Below are positions 44,387 through 54,892 of a DNA stretch of 64,000 nt, in pieces. Each line of letters begins with the position of its first letter. The stretch's first letter is position 1. This DNA is from Endocalyx cinctus. Its lineage: Eukaryota; Ascomycota; Sordariomycetes; Amphisphaeriales; Apiosporaceae. A program made the translations under genes and the position numbers. Location: the NCBI GenBank assembly GCA_001600455.1, contig BCKC01000001.1:4552441-4616440 (forward strand). Direction: 5' to 3'. A model generated the notes under the pieces. The model saw only the letters and a list, made by a program, of their open reading frames with translations, was not told the DNA's origin and did not search any database.

Positions 44387-44862
44387 GATCGTTATCGTAA
44401 GTGGAAGAGGCTATAGTAGAAGGTGAGAAAAGGACAGATGGAATTAAGATAAATAACTTAAAATAAAGTAGTGCATCATCATGTGGGCTACCTGAGGAAA
44501 TGCCCTATTTTTAACTTTGACAGCTACCTGGGTCTTTTTTTTTTTTTTTTTTTTTTTCAAACCTATCACACCTCCGCAAACAAAACCTGGCTGTGTATGC
44601 ATTGTTCCATCGCTGTATCGCTGTATCGTGTGCCAATGGAGCCTCAATTATTATTTTCCCGTTTATGTAATTCATAGGCTTACGGCTGAGCTTGGTGATA
44701 CGTACCCCGCATTTAAAGCCTCAGCCTGATCGACCATAATTTCTCGCAACGATGCCAGAAAGAATGCCAACCTTATTCAATAAAACAAGGCTTTACGGCC
44801 CTCGAACGTCTCCCATATTTTAACAGAACCCTTTCGACAGTCTCTTAATTTTTGGACCTACG
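44387..44862. other. AT-rich spacer between transposase and HET relics
   Basis: Contains a T25-type run (44535-44558) and a CAGCCTGA-ended segment (44679-44729) that resembles sequence at 45385-45415. No gene. Confidence 0.4.
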
Positions 44863-45379
44863 ATACGGCTATTACAATACGATAACGCTGGTAATTATAA
44901 CCTCACCCCCGACCTTACTTCCGACAATATTCCCTCCTACGCGATCCTTTCCCACACTTAGGGACCAAACGAGGTTATATTTGCCAACCTAGCGAAGAAC
45001 CCGGATAATTAGCAACGAAAAACAGATTACAATAAGATTAAATTCTGCGCCGAACAAGCAAAATAACATAGATTACGATATTTCTAGGTCGATACTTATT
45101 ATATTAACAAATCGGATAGTATTAAACTTTAAACAGTAATCAATAGTATATTCCGGTAATATCACAATATAAAAAGATACTACGTTTATCTTACTAACGT
45201 TTCTAATATTACAGCAACTAATACAAAGAACAACGCGATACCCTGGGAAATAACGTTTCAAAATAATAAATGATTTACTCGTGGATAAATACTTTAGAAG
45301 TTTATTATCCTAATTATAATAAAGTTTTACTTTAAAGAAAAAACTTAACTAAACGATAAGCAATTTTTCGAGCCTTAAT

Positions 45380-45650
45380 GTAAGGCTGGGAGCTAAGGCT
45401 CAGCCTGACAACCGGCCATTAGCCGCACTCCGGTTAGATAACCAAGAGTTTAACGAGCTTGTCAAGTGATTAAGAGCCACATATTCTGTAATTGTAATCG
45501 GGCACGAATAGGGCCCGATACTAGTGTGATATATATCGGTATAAGGCCCGGTAATAACTTCATATTCCTTAAGGATTAATCAAATCATAATTCTACCCAT
45601 AAGCTTTCCCAGCGTCCCTATCTCATAACCTGATAACCTTATACTTAATT
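45380..45650. mobile_element. Insertion within the HET relic, type unknown
   Basis: HET reading stops at CGAGCCTTAA (45380) and resumes near 45650 (NVTNIPTNALRE). The intervening ~270 bp is unrelated and less AT-rich, beginning TGTAAGGCTGGGAGC and containing AAGGCTCAGCCTGAC. No clear target duplication was found, so class and exact ends are uncertain. Confidence 0.45.
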
Positions 45651-45977
45651 ATACAACGTCACAAATATTCCTACAAATGCTCTACGCGAAACCCCTTTAT
45701 TTAACTTTATTATCGAAAAACGAGAAACATAAGTTCGCAACCGTTAAACTATAGTCGAAGAAAATATTATATATTTACTCCTGGGCATATTTAACGTTCA
45801 TATACCGTTAATATACGGCGAGGGTCGGGAAAAAGCGAAAAAACGATTACGGGAAAAGGTCCAAAAAGCTATTAAAGGTAATACTTATTTTAGAAACTAT
45901 TCTATTAAGCTTAAAACCTAACCAAAAATAAAAACTCGACATAAAGACTTTTTTATTACCTTTAGTCTATCCGGCTG

Positions 45978-46060
45978 ATACAGTATAGTATGGGTGAAAC
46001 CCATACTACATACTGTACTAGATAGATATATAGCTAGCTTGGAAGCGGAGCTTCCAAGCT
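45978..46060. repeat. Double-hairpin element
   Basis: Two adjacent palindromes. The first is TACAGTATAGTATGGGT-GAA-ACCCATACTACATACTGTA (a 2-nt bulge). The second is TAGCTTGGAAGC-GGA-GCTTCCAAGCTA (perfect 12-bp arms). Each loop is three bases (GAA, GGA). It lies between the HET and NB-ARC relics. Confidence 0.8.
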
Positions 46061-46190
46061 ACTAATAGATCATCTTTCACACCTATACTACTATGTATTA
46101 CCGGCGTTCCTAAAATTTAATATTTTATTACAAAAAAAAAAGAATTAATAAAAATACATAAAAATTTAAAATTAGATAAAAGCTATCGCG

Positions 46191-46633
46191 TGTCACGATC
46201 CGTACTACCTAACTGGTAATATGGGCCAATGGGGTTGGTGTTCTTAAAGTAAGTAAGTGAAAAACTAATAAGCAGTATGGTATTGGTAAACGTGTGAAGA
46301 TTTACTTGTGACTTCAATCAACCTTGTTTAAGGGTTGTACTTAGATTGATAACTGTAGAAGTAATGACTGACTATTTACATAGGAAATGTCCATCCTTAT
46401 ATATCCATTCATTCCTTCTACCAACTTGTTGGGTCGCCTTGCCCTTCGTGACGTTCACGGTGTCGTTGGTGACAGTCACGACTTCGACCGTGATTCTCAT
46501 TCTTGGCATAGTGATGCTGGTCACGTGATCTTCGGCCCGTGGTTCTTCCGTTGGGTCCCGCCGATTAGGTTTACTAACTGGCCTTCTTTTCCCTGGCCTG
46601 CTTTCCTGGCTTTTCGTTTGTTGGTACGTAACA
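46191..46633. mobile_element. Solo LTR (443 bp) with TCGCG target duplication
   Basis: The element begins TGTCACGATCC, ends GTACGTAACA (TG...CA) and is flanked by TCGCG at 46186-46190 and 46634-46638. Removing it and one TCGCG restores an uninterrupted NB-ARC reading (DKSYRVIILHGLG). Ends, duplication and coding continuity together support an LTR retrotransposon remnant. Its right half is GC-richer than the surrounding relic. Confidence 0.85.
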
Positions 46634-47048
46634 TCGCGTTATTATCCTCCACGGCCTCGGTAATATTAGCAAGACGCAACTCGTTATCACATACGCAAAA
46701 CGATATAAAAACAAATATTCCGCTATATTCTAGCTTAACATTAAAGATAAAACGTCTATCTAGCAAAGTTTTATTAAAACAATAAGGTAAATATTACGAT
46801 AGCATCTTAATATTAATCGTTTAAATACCCTAAATCTACAACAAAACTAAAAAGAGGTAATCAAAGCGATTAAGGACTAGATTAATCTGCTAGGTAATAC
46901 TAAATGATATGGTCACAACTGGTGATGGTTAGAATTTGTTGTCAGAGATAGTTGATTCTTTTATCTGATGATTCGCCAAAGGCGAAAAGAATTATCTAAC
47001 TATATATCTTTAATTCATTTATTATTACGTTATCCTTAATCCTTTCCC

Positions 47049-47096
47049 ATTACCATCTTAATCTATTACCATCTCAATCTATTACCATCTCAATAT
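47049..47096. repeat. 16-bp tandem repeat x3
   Basis: ATTACCATCT(T/C)AATCT occurs three times in a row just upstream of the TPR array. The third copy diverges at the last bases. Confidence 0.85.
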
Positions 47097-47099
47097 ATA

Positions 47100-47860
47100 T
47101 TTACGAGCGCTTCGAGAATATAAAAAAGTATAGGAACCAGATTATACGTTAATATTTAACACGGTTAATAACTTAGGGATCCTTTACTTTAACCAAGGTA
47201 AGATGTAAGAGGCCGAAGATATATACTTACGGGCGCTTCGAGGAAAGGAGAAAACGTGGGGACTAGATCACACGTTAATACTTAACACGGTTAATAACCT
47301 AGGGATCTTTTATTTTAACTAAGGTAAGATGCAAGAGGCCGAAGATATGTACTTACGGGCGCTTCGAGGAAAGGAGAAAGTGTGGGGACCGGATCACACG
47401 TCAATATTTAATACGGTTAATAACCTAGGGATCCTATATGAAGTCTAAGGTAAGATGTAAGAGGCCGAAGATATATACTTACGGGCGCTTCGAGGAAAGG
47501 AGAAAACGTGGGGACTAGATCACACGTTAATACTTAACACGGTTAATAACCTAGGGATCTTTTATTTTAACTAAGGTAAGATGCAAGAGGCCGAAGATAT
47601 GTACTTACGGGCGCTTCGAGGAAAGGAGAAAGTGTGGGGACCGGATCACACGTCAATATTTAATACGGTTAATAACCTAGGGATCCTTTGTGAGGACTAA
47701 GGCAAGATGTAAGAGGCCGAAGATATATACTTACGGGCACTTTGAGGAAAGGAGAAAATGTGGGGACCGGACTATAGATTGATATTTAGAACGGTCGGTA
47801 ACCTGGGTATTCTTTATAGAGATTAAGGGAAATAAGCCGAAGTTAAAGAATTATTAAAAC
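47100..47860 (+). repeat. 126-bp tandem array encoding TPR (kinesin light chain-like) repeats
   Basis: CTTACGGGCGCTTCGAGG recurs at 47226, 47352, 47478 and 47604, with a variant at 47730: exactly 126 bp apart, i.e. 42 residues. A diverged first unit starts at ~47100. Units at 47226 and 47478 are identical, and those at 47352 and 47604 differ only at their 3' ends, so the array has a 252-bp higher-order period. Each unit reads LNTVNNLGI...GKM-EAED-YLRAL. Confidence 0.92.
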
Positions 47861-48515
47861 GTGCTTACGTTAATCTTAAAGTATTCTTTGGGCTATCCTA
47901 TAGAAATATCCAATTTTGCTAGTATATTCTTTTAGACTTGGATAAGATATTTTAAAAACTAGAAAGATTAATAAAACCGTAGAAAGTTAGACGCTGAGAT
48001 GCAGTTAAAAATACTCTCCGTATTTTTTTGAGGAATAAGTCAGTAAATACTGGATATTTAAAAAAGTGTGGGGTTTAAAATAACTTGGAAATATATTTGG
48101 GTAAATGTTTATATAAGAGGTTATAATAATTAATATTATAAGTTAGTTAATTCCACCGAGGGTAGTACATTATTTTGGCTGCTGGCTTTATATGTAAATA
48201 AGAATCGCATGTACTCGAGAAGAATGCCATTACGATGCAATGCGTTGCTGTACAGTATACTCTTATTATATATGTACGCTTGGGTGATCACTTTTTAAAA
48301 TTAAGTAAATAAAAGAAAAATGAATTTAGCTGTCGGACCAGACGCAGTATGTAAGCGGGAAAGTAAGCAGATCCATTGATGGATAAAAATGAGGGCCAGA
48401 TATGGCTACTTATATGATGAATGATGACATTTAGTAATAGTACTTGAAGGTACAAGTTGCCTGGTTGCTTACCATGCCAAGCCAGAGGGATCCAGAATTA
48501 GACCTTGTTATAATT

Positions 48516-48555
48516 GTTATATGTCTAAACCGCGACACCCGTTTCGCCTTTTACT
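48516..48555 (-). repeat. Right inverted repeat of the 6.2-kb segment
   Basis: 40 bp, reverse complement of 42323-42363 with two substitutions and one indel. Confidence 0.85.
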
Positions 48556-49069
48556 GTAAGTAGCTGATATTAATATTCTAATTAATATATTCATTACTTT
48601 AGAACTATCTGGTGTTCATATTTTCTCCCCCCTTTCTTTTCTTTGGCAGGCTGGCCAAGTGAGCTTATATCGCAAGTGAGAATCTACCAATTTTAACAAC
48701 AGACCTTCGAAAATGGTTGGGGGCTACAACTTCTTTGATTTAACATTCCTCGTGTATACCAAACAACCCGATTTTGGCCTCGGTGATCTTTCCATAATAT
48801 TGCTGTCCAGGGCAGGAGTTTTTCTAGGACTTGAATTTAGGGAAGTACATTCGTTCTAGGAGGAAGACTCTCTCTCTCTCTCTCTCTCTCACTCTCTCAT
48901 TTATACACTACATCCCACATTACAGACATTTCTCCGCCGTCTATATTCAGTGGTTCTCCTTTTGGCTGACTTCCTGACAATCTATACTCCCCTTTCAACA
49001 CTCTGGCATCACCATTATATTATACCTCCTTGATGTTGAACTCCCGGGTAATTTTCCTCGAACTTGGTA
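48556..49069. other. Intergenic, right edge of the island
   Basis: Includes a (CT)n tract at ~48868-48890. No gene; it probably holds the 3' UTR of the NADH dehydrogenase gene. Confidence 0.5.
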
Positions 49070-51215
49070 CTAAAAACTCATCAAGTCTGTGCACCGGAAG
49101 TTAGTATTGAAGCCCAAAATTTTAATCGGCATATACAAATCGTAAAAATAACATACCTCGGCCAAACAACCCTCGCTTCAACCAGTCCATCATCATCAAT
49201 ACTCTCGTCCTCACGCCCACGCTTTGGGCAAAATACACGCTCCTCCAAGCGTAAACGGCCCACAAGCCACCGGTGAGGTTCCAACCGCTTCCTAGGTCAA
49301 AAACGGCCGAATTACCCACGTACGCGAGGCTGCCTAGGTGTCTGTACTCGAAAGCTTTGTAGAGAGCCTCGTCGACATCGCCGTCGCGGATATCGTTCGC
49401 GTTCAATCCTTCTGCCGCGTGGGCAAGCTTGTTAAATTTCTTAGCCAGGTATAACCCTTGTTGGTTCGCGCGCTGAGCCGTTGCCGGGAGCGAAGTTAAT
49501 TTGCTATCGATCTGTTTCAGCAGCTCCCGCAGTTCGCCGAAGTCGAGGGTTCCGGATTGGTCCTTGTCGAACTGGGCGAACAGCTTGTCGAGCCGTTTCA
49601 GATGTCCCACGGCCTGCGGGTATCGTCGCTTCACGTCGGCCGCCACGTTACGCCAGTCGCTGAACCGTAGCTCGAGCGTCTCCGGGTCCTTGTTGTGCTT
49701 GAATGCGAGGCCGCGGAGGAAAGATATGATGTTGTCCGCTACGTTGTTCTGCACCGTCGAGCAGTCGCCTATAGCGTATACGTCGCCGAGTGGGGTGCCG
49801 TTGAGCCTGAGGTGCGTGTCCGTCTCTAGGGCGTGCCGGTTGTTCTGCGCCGATCCTAGTTTCGCCGCGATCCGCTGACAGAGCTCGGCTTGGGACACGC
49901 CTGTAGACCAGAGACAGAAGCCCGTGGGAAGTTCTTTGGTGACCGTCTTGCCGTCTTCGTCTTTCTGGGTGAAGATGATCTTATCCTTTGTAACCTCCTT
50001 GACCCTTGAATTGGTGAGAACCTCGACCTGGTCGCGAGCAAATCTTTCTTCCGCATATTTGGATAATGTCTCATCGTAGGTGTTTAATATATGTCCTCTG
50101 CTTTGGATGATATGCACAGATATTTCATTTCGTAAAAGTCGAGGAAATCTTCTGGTCAAGTCCTCATTCAGCAGATCGAAAAGCTCCGCGGCGAATTCAA
50201 CACCAGTGGGGCCGCCGCCGCTGACGACGAAAGATAGTAGCCGCTTTCTCTCTGCATCTGGAGTCGTCGGGAGGTTGGCAAGCTCCAGGTTCTTCATTAC
50301 CGTGTTCCGAATCACTCGGGCGTCGTTTATATCTTTGAGGAAATGGCAATGCTCCAGACCTTTTACGCCGTGAGGGTTTGTCGTGGAGCCGACAGCAATG
50401 ACAAGCTTGTCGTACGGGACGTAGAACCTGACCTCCTTTCCAGCAGCATCCATCTGTGAAACTTCGACCAATTTATGAGAAAAATCGACGTCTTCCGCGT
50501 TAGCCCGAAGATAGTGACCTCCGACTCTGGATATAATTCGTCTTATCGGTTCTACCAAGCTTCTCATCTCGAGCGTGCCAACGGTCGCGGAGGGCAACAT
50601 GGGCGTGAACAAGAAGTAGTTCTTCGGACTTATGACGGTGACGTGGTAATCGTCCGGGTTAAGATGTTTCAACAACGCGACACCACCCCAACCGCCTCCC
50701 AGGATGACGAGGCGTGGTTTCTCCTTTCTCAATTTTGCTTCTTCGCTATCATCATCGTCTAACAATGCTTCGACTATGGGCAAGTTTTTGGGTCCTCCGC
50801 GAGGCGGGTTCAGCGCATGCTCGGACACGTGGCAGTCGCCGGCGGTGATGGATTCTTTGTAGGTCGTAGCGTCATACACGAAGAATGCGGCAAAGAGTAC
50901 TCCTATAAACCCGATGCCGGTACCGAAAATGGCGGCGCTACGGTAAGCGAAGTTGAGGACTTTTGATCGTCGTTGAGGGAGGGGTTTGCCGGAAAGACCG
51001 CGGGCCGTGAGTCTCGACGATAATAGCCATTGCTGGTTTAATAGCTTTGTTTTCCCTCTACTAGTGACATTAGAACGTAAGAGATTGCTAAATGTTCGAC
51101 TTTGCGAAAGACGTGATTGTTGTATGATGATAGAGTATGGCGAGGATTTCATAGGTATGCGAGCAACGCTTTGACGACCAGCGCGCATGGTAAGCGTTGG
51201 GCGAGGGAGCACCAT
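49070..51215 (-). CDS. NDE1: External alternative NADH dehydrogenase with EF-hand (NDH-2, NDE1 type)
   Basis: Two exons, 51215-49157 and 49086-49070. The 70-bp intron (GTATGT, ACTAAC branch site, CACAG) joins LFGRG... to the conserved tail FGRDLMSF. The product is 691 residues. It oxidises cytosolic NADH and reduces ubiquinone at the outer face of the inner mitochondrial membrane without proton pumping. An R/S-rich presequence (~1-90) and one hydrophobic segment (about 95-113) precede the FAD site GGGWGG (173-178). The NADH site is GGGPTG (333-338) and AIGDCS lies at 481-486. A 12-residue EF-hand loop, DKDQSGTLDFGE (550-561), has all calcium ligands, as in calcium-regulated fungal NDE1 but not in yeast Nde1/Ndi1. 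Confidence 0.95.
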
Positions 51216-52626
51216 GATAGAGGGACCTAAGTATCAATTGAATTATAAATATCAATGACTACATCAAATAGGTAAACATATTGAGCTATGAATACTTGTA
51301 TGCGTCGACTGGTTACTTAGTACGGAGTACAAGTGAATGAGTTTATGTTACTTTTCTTTGTCGATACTTGGTACGCCGATCCAAAGGTTAGCTACAAGTA
51401 GCTTTTTGCGTTACATGTAGCTGAAAGTAATGCGTCATAGGTACTAGCACCTCTTAACTTAGTAGGTACTTAGGTACCTTTTTAATAGGGGGTTTAATGG
51501 ACCTGACAGGCCTGAGTCATGCTGCTTTTACACTAAGGGGAATACGGAATTAGCATAAACCGTTTAGGACTTAACATGATATAAGCAAATACTGTAATAA
51601 ACGGATAATAACCGTTTTAATAATTCTTCACTGCAAACTCTCTCGCTCTTCTTCTGTAAATAAATACATACATCCAACGGACTTGTTTCCGACGAGTGCG
51701 CCATACATTGAGAATATGTAAGTATTCACTAGGATGAACCCCATATAATACATATGTGGTCTTATCTCGGATTTCCCAACTTGACCTAGCCTGCTAGCAT
51801 ACTACAAGTTGATCGAAAACCAAGAAAGATTATTTGAGATCATCACGATTGTAGTCTTGACCTCGAGACCGTGCCGTCCCGCGCTTTCAAACCACACTAA
51901 TTAACGTCTCACCGGTTCCGAATCGTAAATCGTACTGTACTTGCGCCGTGGTTGTGGTGATACGAATGCCGTGACACGTCTCCATACTGGTGCGTAGCCC
52001 AAACCATCATCTAGCTCGAGGTGCCATTGATACATCATAATTGGGCGCAACCTTTAACTAGGCGAAACGATACTCAAATGAGCCTCTGCTTCCAGAGGTA
52101 TACGTGGATAATATAAGCATAACTCTGCAGCGACTATAAAGAATGTACGTCTGGAATGATCTGTCTCTTTTTTGCCTACCGAATCATCGTGAACATTGAG
52201 AGCCACTTTACTCTCCGAGAGAAATTATTCGACAACAGAGGGCATATGTCATCATTTCAGAAGCAACTTATTCTCGACAGTATCCATGTTCCTAGAAGAT
52301 GCAAGGAGTCGACAGGGGTATCAAAATTGGGCCACTATCACTGGGTCCAAAGTGTACAATTCCTCATATTGTATACACTTTCTTAGGAATCCACTTTATT
52401 TAGTGCTTCGCTATTCTCCAGATCCTCATCAATATACCGAATAAGCCGAGCAGGTATATCGTCACCGAGTCTAAGATGTGGGGTGTTCAGCAACAGGGTC
52501 TTTGGCGTTAATGCCTTCTAGGCCAACTATGTATATAGAGCTGGGTCCGGCCTCCCTTTGCTTTGGCTGTGATGACTCCGCGACTCAAAATATTACCTTA
52601 TACATATCAAGATAAATAGCAACGTC
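51216..52626. other. 1.4-kb divergent intergenic region
   Basis: Holds promoters of the NADH dehydrogenase (minus) and the dehydratase (plus), with TACTTAGGTACC near 51468. Open frames at 52156-52444 have no family support. Confidence 0.5.
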
Positions 52627-54892
52627 ATGTCATGTGAAACCCCGTGTAAAGACTGTACGGGCCACTGCGGCGATGCCAGTGTCGTTGATATCGAGGACAT
52701 CAAAGTGCAGCTCGCAAAATTGCAGGCAGACAATAAAATCTTGCGGGAACAGCTTGCGAACAACCGTAGCAATGGTGTTAAGCAGGGCAAGACCTTGCGG
52801 TCAAGTGCCTGGTTTAACCGGCCGGACAATATAAGTTTACAGTCTATCTACGCCGAACGCTTTTTTAACTATGGTAGAAATCTTTCCCGAGCATACCATT
52901 CCTCTTCTAGAAGTAGTTTTCTAACTCATAGGCACAGGTCTCACAAAGGAAGAATTGCTGGGGGGGAACCCCATCATCGGCATTGCTCAGTCTGGGAGTG
53001 ATATTTCACCGGTAAGTTACTGTATGCTTTCCATCGCCTACTTTCTTACGGGAACCTTTTCCCAAGCCATATACTTAGATTCACTCTCATCCAAATAAAA
53101 TTATGAACATCTATGCTGATTTGAGTCCTCTAGTGTAACCGCCACCATCTGGAACTAGCCAAGCGTGTACGTGAAGGCATTCGCTCGATGGGCGCTATCC
53201 CCATTGAGTTTCCGACACATCCTATTCAAGAGAGCACCCGACGCCCGACGGCCACCTTGGACCGCAATCTCTCCTACGTGACTCTCGTCGAGCTTCTACA
53301 TGCTCATCCCTTTGATGGCGTGGTTCTACTTACGGGTTGCGACAAGACCNCCCCCGCCTGCCTCATGGCGGCCGCGACTGTTAATATCCCGGCTATATGT
53401 CTGAACGTAGGCCCGATGCTGAACGGCTGGTCGAACGGAGACCGAGTGGGCTCCGGCAGCGTCGTATGGAAAGCCCGGGAGCTGCACGCCAAGAACGAAA
53501 TTGACGAGGATCAGTTCATGGACTTGGTCGCGGCCGGTACGCCCAGCCCGGGTCATTGTAACACTATGGGCACCGCATCTACCATGAACGCGCTGGCCGA
53601 GGCCCTCGGCATGACACTTCCGGGCTCCGCTGGTATTCCGGCACCGTACCGTGAGCGTTCACAAGCAGCGTATCGCACGGGCGTCAGGATTGTCGAGATG
53701 GTAAAGAGTGATCTCAAGCCTTGTGACATCATGACAAGGGAGGCGTTTGAAAATGCTATTGTGGTCAACACGGCAATTGGAGGCAGTACAAACGCACCTA
53801 TTCGTGAGTCATTCCGAAAAAATGTCATCTTCATGGTTTTAGGGAAAACACTGACAATATGTTGATTAAGATCTTACCGCTGTTGCGAAACATGCTGGCG
53901 TGGACGTGAACTTGGACGATTGGGACAGACTCGGATTCCCTATACCGTTGCTTTTGAATATGCAACCGGCAGGTGAAATGTTGAGCGAAGACTATCACCG
54001 AGCTGGAGGGTTACCAGCTATAATGGTGAATAACAGGTTTTCTATAGTCTTTGATGCAAGTAACAACATGTCGCTAATAGAAACCGCTTCATAGGCCGAA
54101 CTCTTGGGAGCAGGCAAGCTTCCACATCCCGAAGCCATAACAGCTAACGGCAAGACGGTACGCGAAAACGTCGAAGGAAAATTTTCCTGGGACCGCCAAA
54201 CCATAAAGCCCTTTGACTCCCCCCTCAAGCAGAACGCTGGCTTCGCCCACCTGAAAGGAAACCTGTTCGACTCGGCAATCATGAAGACGTCCGTTATATC
54301 GCCCTCGTTCCAAGCCGAGTTCCTCGCCGATCCCAAGGACCCGAACGCCTTCGAAGGGAAAGTCGCCGTCTTCGACGGACCCGAAGACTACCATAAACGG
54401 CTGGACGACGAAAATCTCGACATCGACAGACGCACCATCCTGATCATGCGCGGCGTCGGACCCTTAGGATACCCCGGGGCCGCCGAGGTCGTGAACATGC
54501 ACGCGCCGGGCCGGCTGCTGAAGCAGGGCGTCAGGGAGCTGCCGTGCATCGGCGACGGCAGGCAATCCGGTACCTCGGGCTCGCCGTCGATCCTGAACGC
54601 GAGCCCCGAAGCGGCCGACGGCGGAAACTTGGCGCTCGTCCGCGACGGGGATAGGCTGCGGGTCGATATAGGGAAGCGTCGCGTCGACCTGCTCGTTTCC
54701 GAGGCGGAATTAGAGGCCCGCCGAAAGGAGCTGCAGGCTAACGGGGGTTACGCTATCCCGGAGAGCCAGACGCCTTGGCAAGACATCCTGCGGCGTGAGG
54801 TGGGCAGCTTGAGCGAAGGTATGGTTTTGAAGCGCGCGGTGCAGTTTCAGGACATCGCGCATAAATATGGCACGCTGCGAGATAACCACTGA
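52627..54892 (+). CDS. IlvD/Edd family dehydratase (aldonic/pentonic-acid dehydratase-like)
   Basis: Five exons, 52627-52873, 52932-53011, 53134-53803, 53871-54025 and 54095-54892, encode 649 residues. Family members dehydrate sugar acids or dihydroxy acids using an Fe-S cluster. Cluster and active-site motifs: SGSDISPCNRHH (split by intron 2), [39 protein letters not shown] and [15 protein letters not shown]. SGSDxSPCNRHH is the form seen in L-arabonate/pentonate dehydratases rather than in branched-chain Ilv3. The first ~55 residues are an unusual extension: [12 protein letters not shown] then a heptad-like leucine stretch ([19 protein letters not shown]). One ambiguous base (53350) falls in the GCDKT-x-P codon, where Thr would be expected. 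The first donor, GTAGAA, is weak. Confidence 0.9.

Larger units (their letters stand above)
44863..48035 (+). pseudogene. HET - NB-ARC - TPR (fungal NLR-like) gene destroyed by RIP and insertions
   Basis: Domains read in order on the plus strand. The HET domain is at about 44863-45380 and 45650-45890: PSYAILSHT, NKIKFCAEQA, VDTYYINKSDS, then LLGIFNVHIPLIYGEGRE. The NB-ARC N-terminus (46175-46190 joined to 46634-46905) has a Walker A relic GLGNISKTQL. TPR repeats are at 47100-47860. Tryptophans of conserved motifs appear as TAG, TGA or TAA (e.g. after SHT at 44959, before VDT, before FTRG), glutamines as TAA, and the likely start codon as ATA at 44863: the C-to-T/G-to-A pattern of RIP. Such proteins act in heterokaryon incompatibility and innate immunity. 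Three insertions further break it. It cannot encode a full protein. Confidence 0.85.

Noticed and set aside
52627..54892. Branched-chain Ilv3 dihydroxy-acid dehydratase
   Set aside because: The SGSDISPCNRHH signature and lack of a mitochondrial presequence fit sugar-acid dehydratases better.
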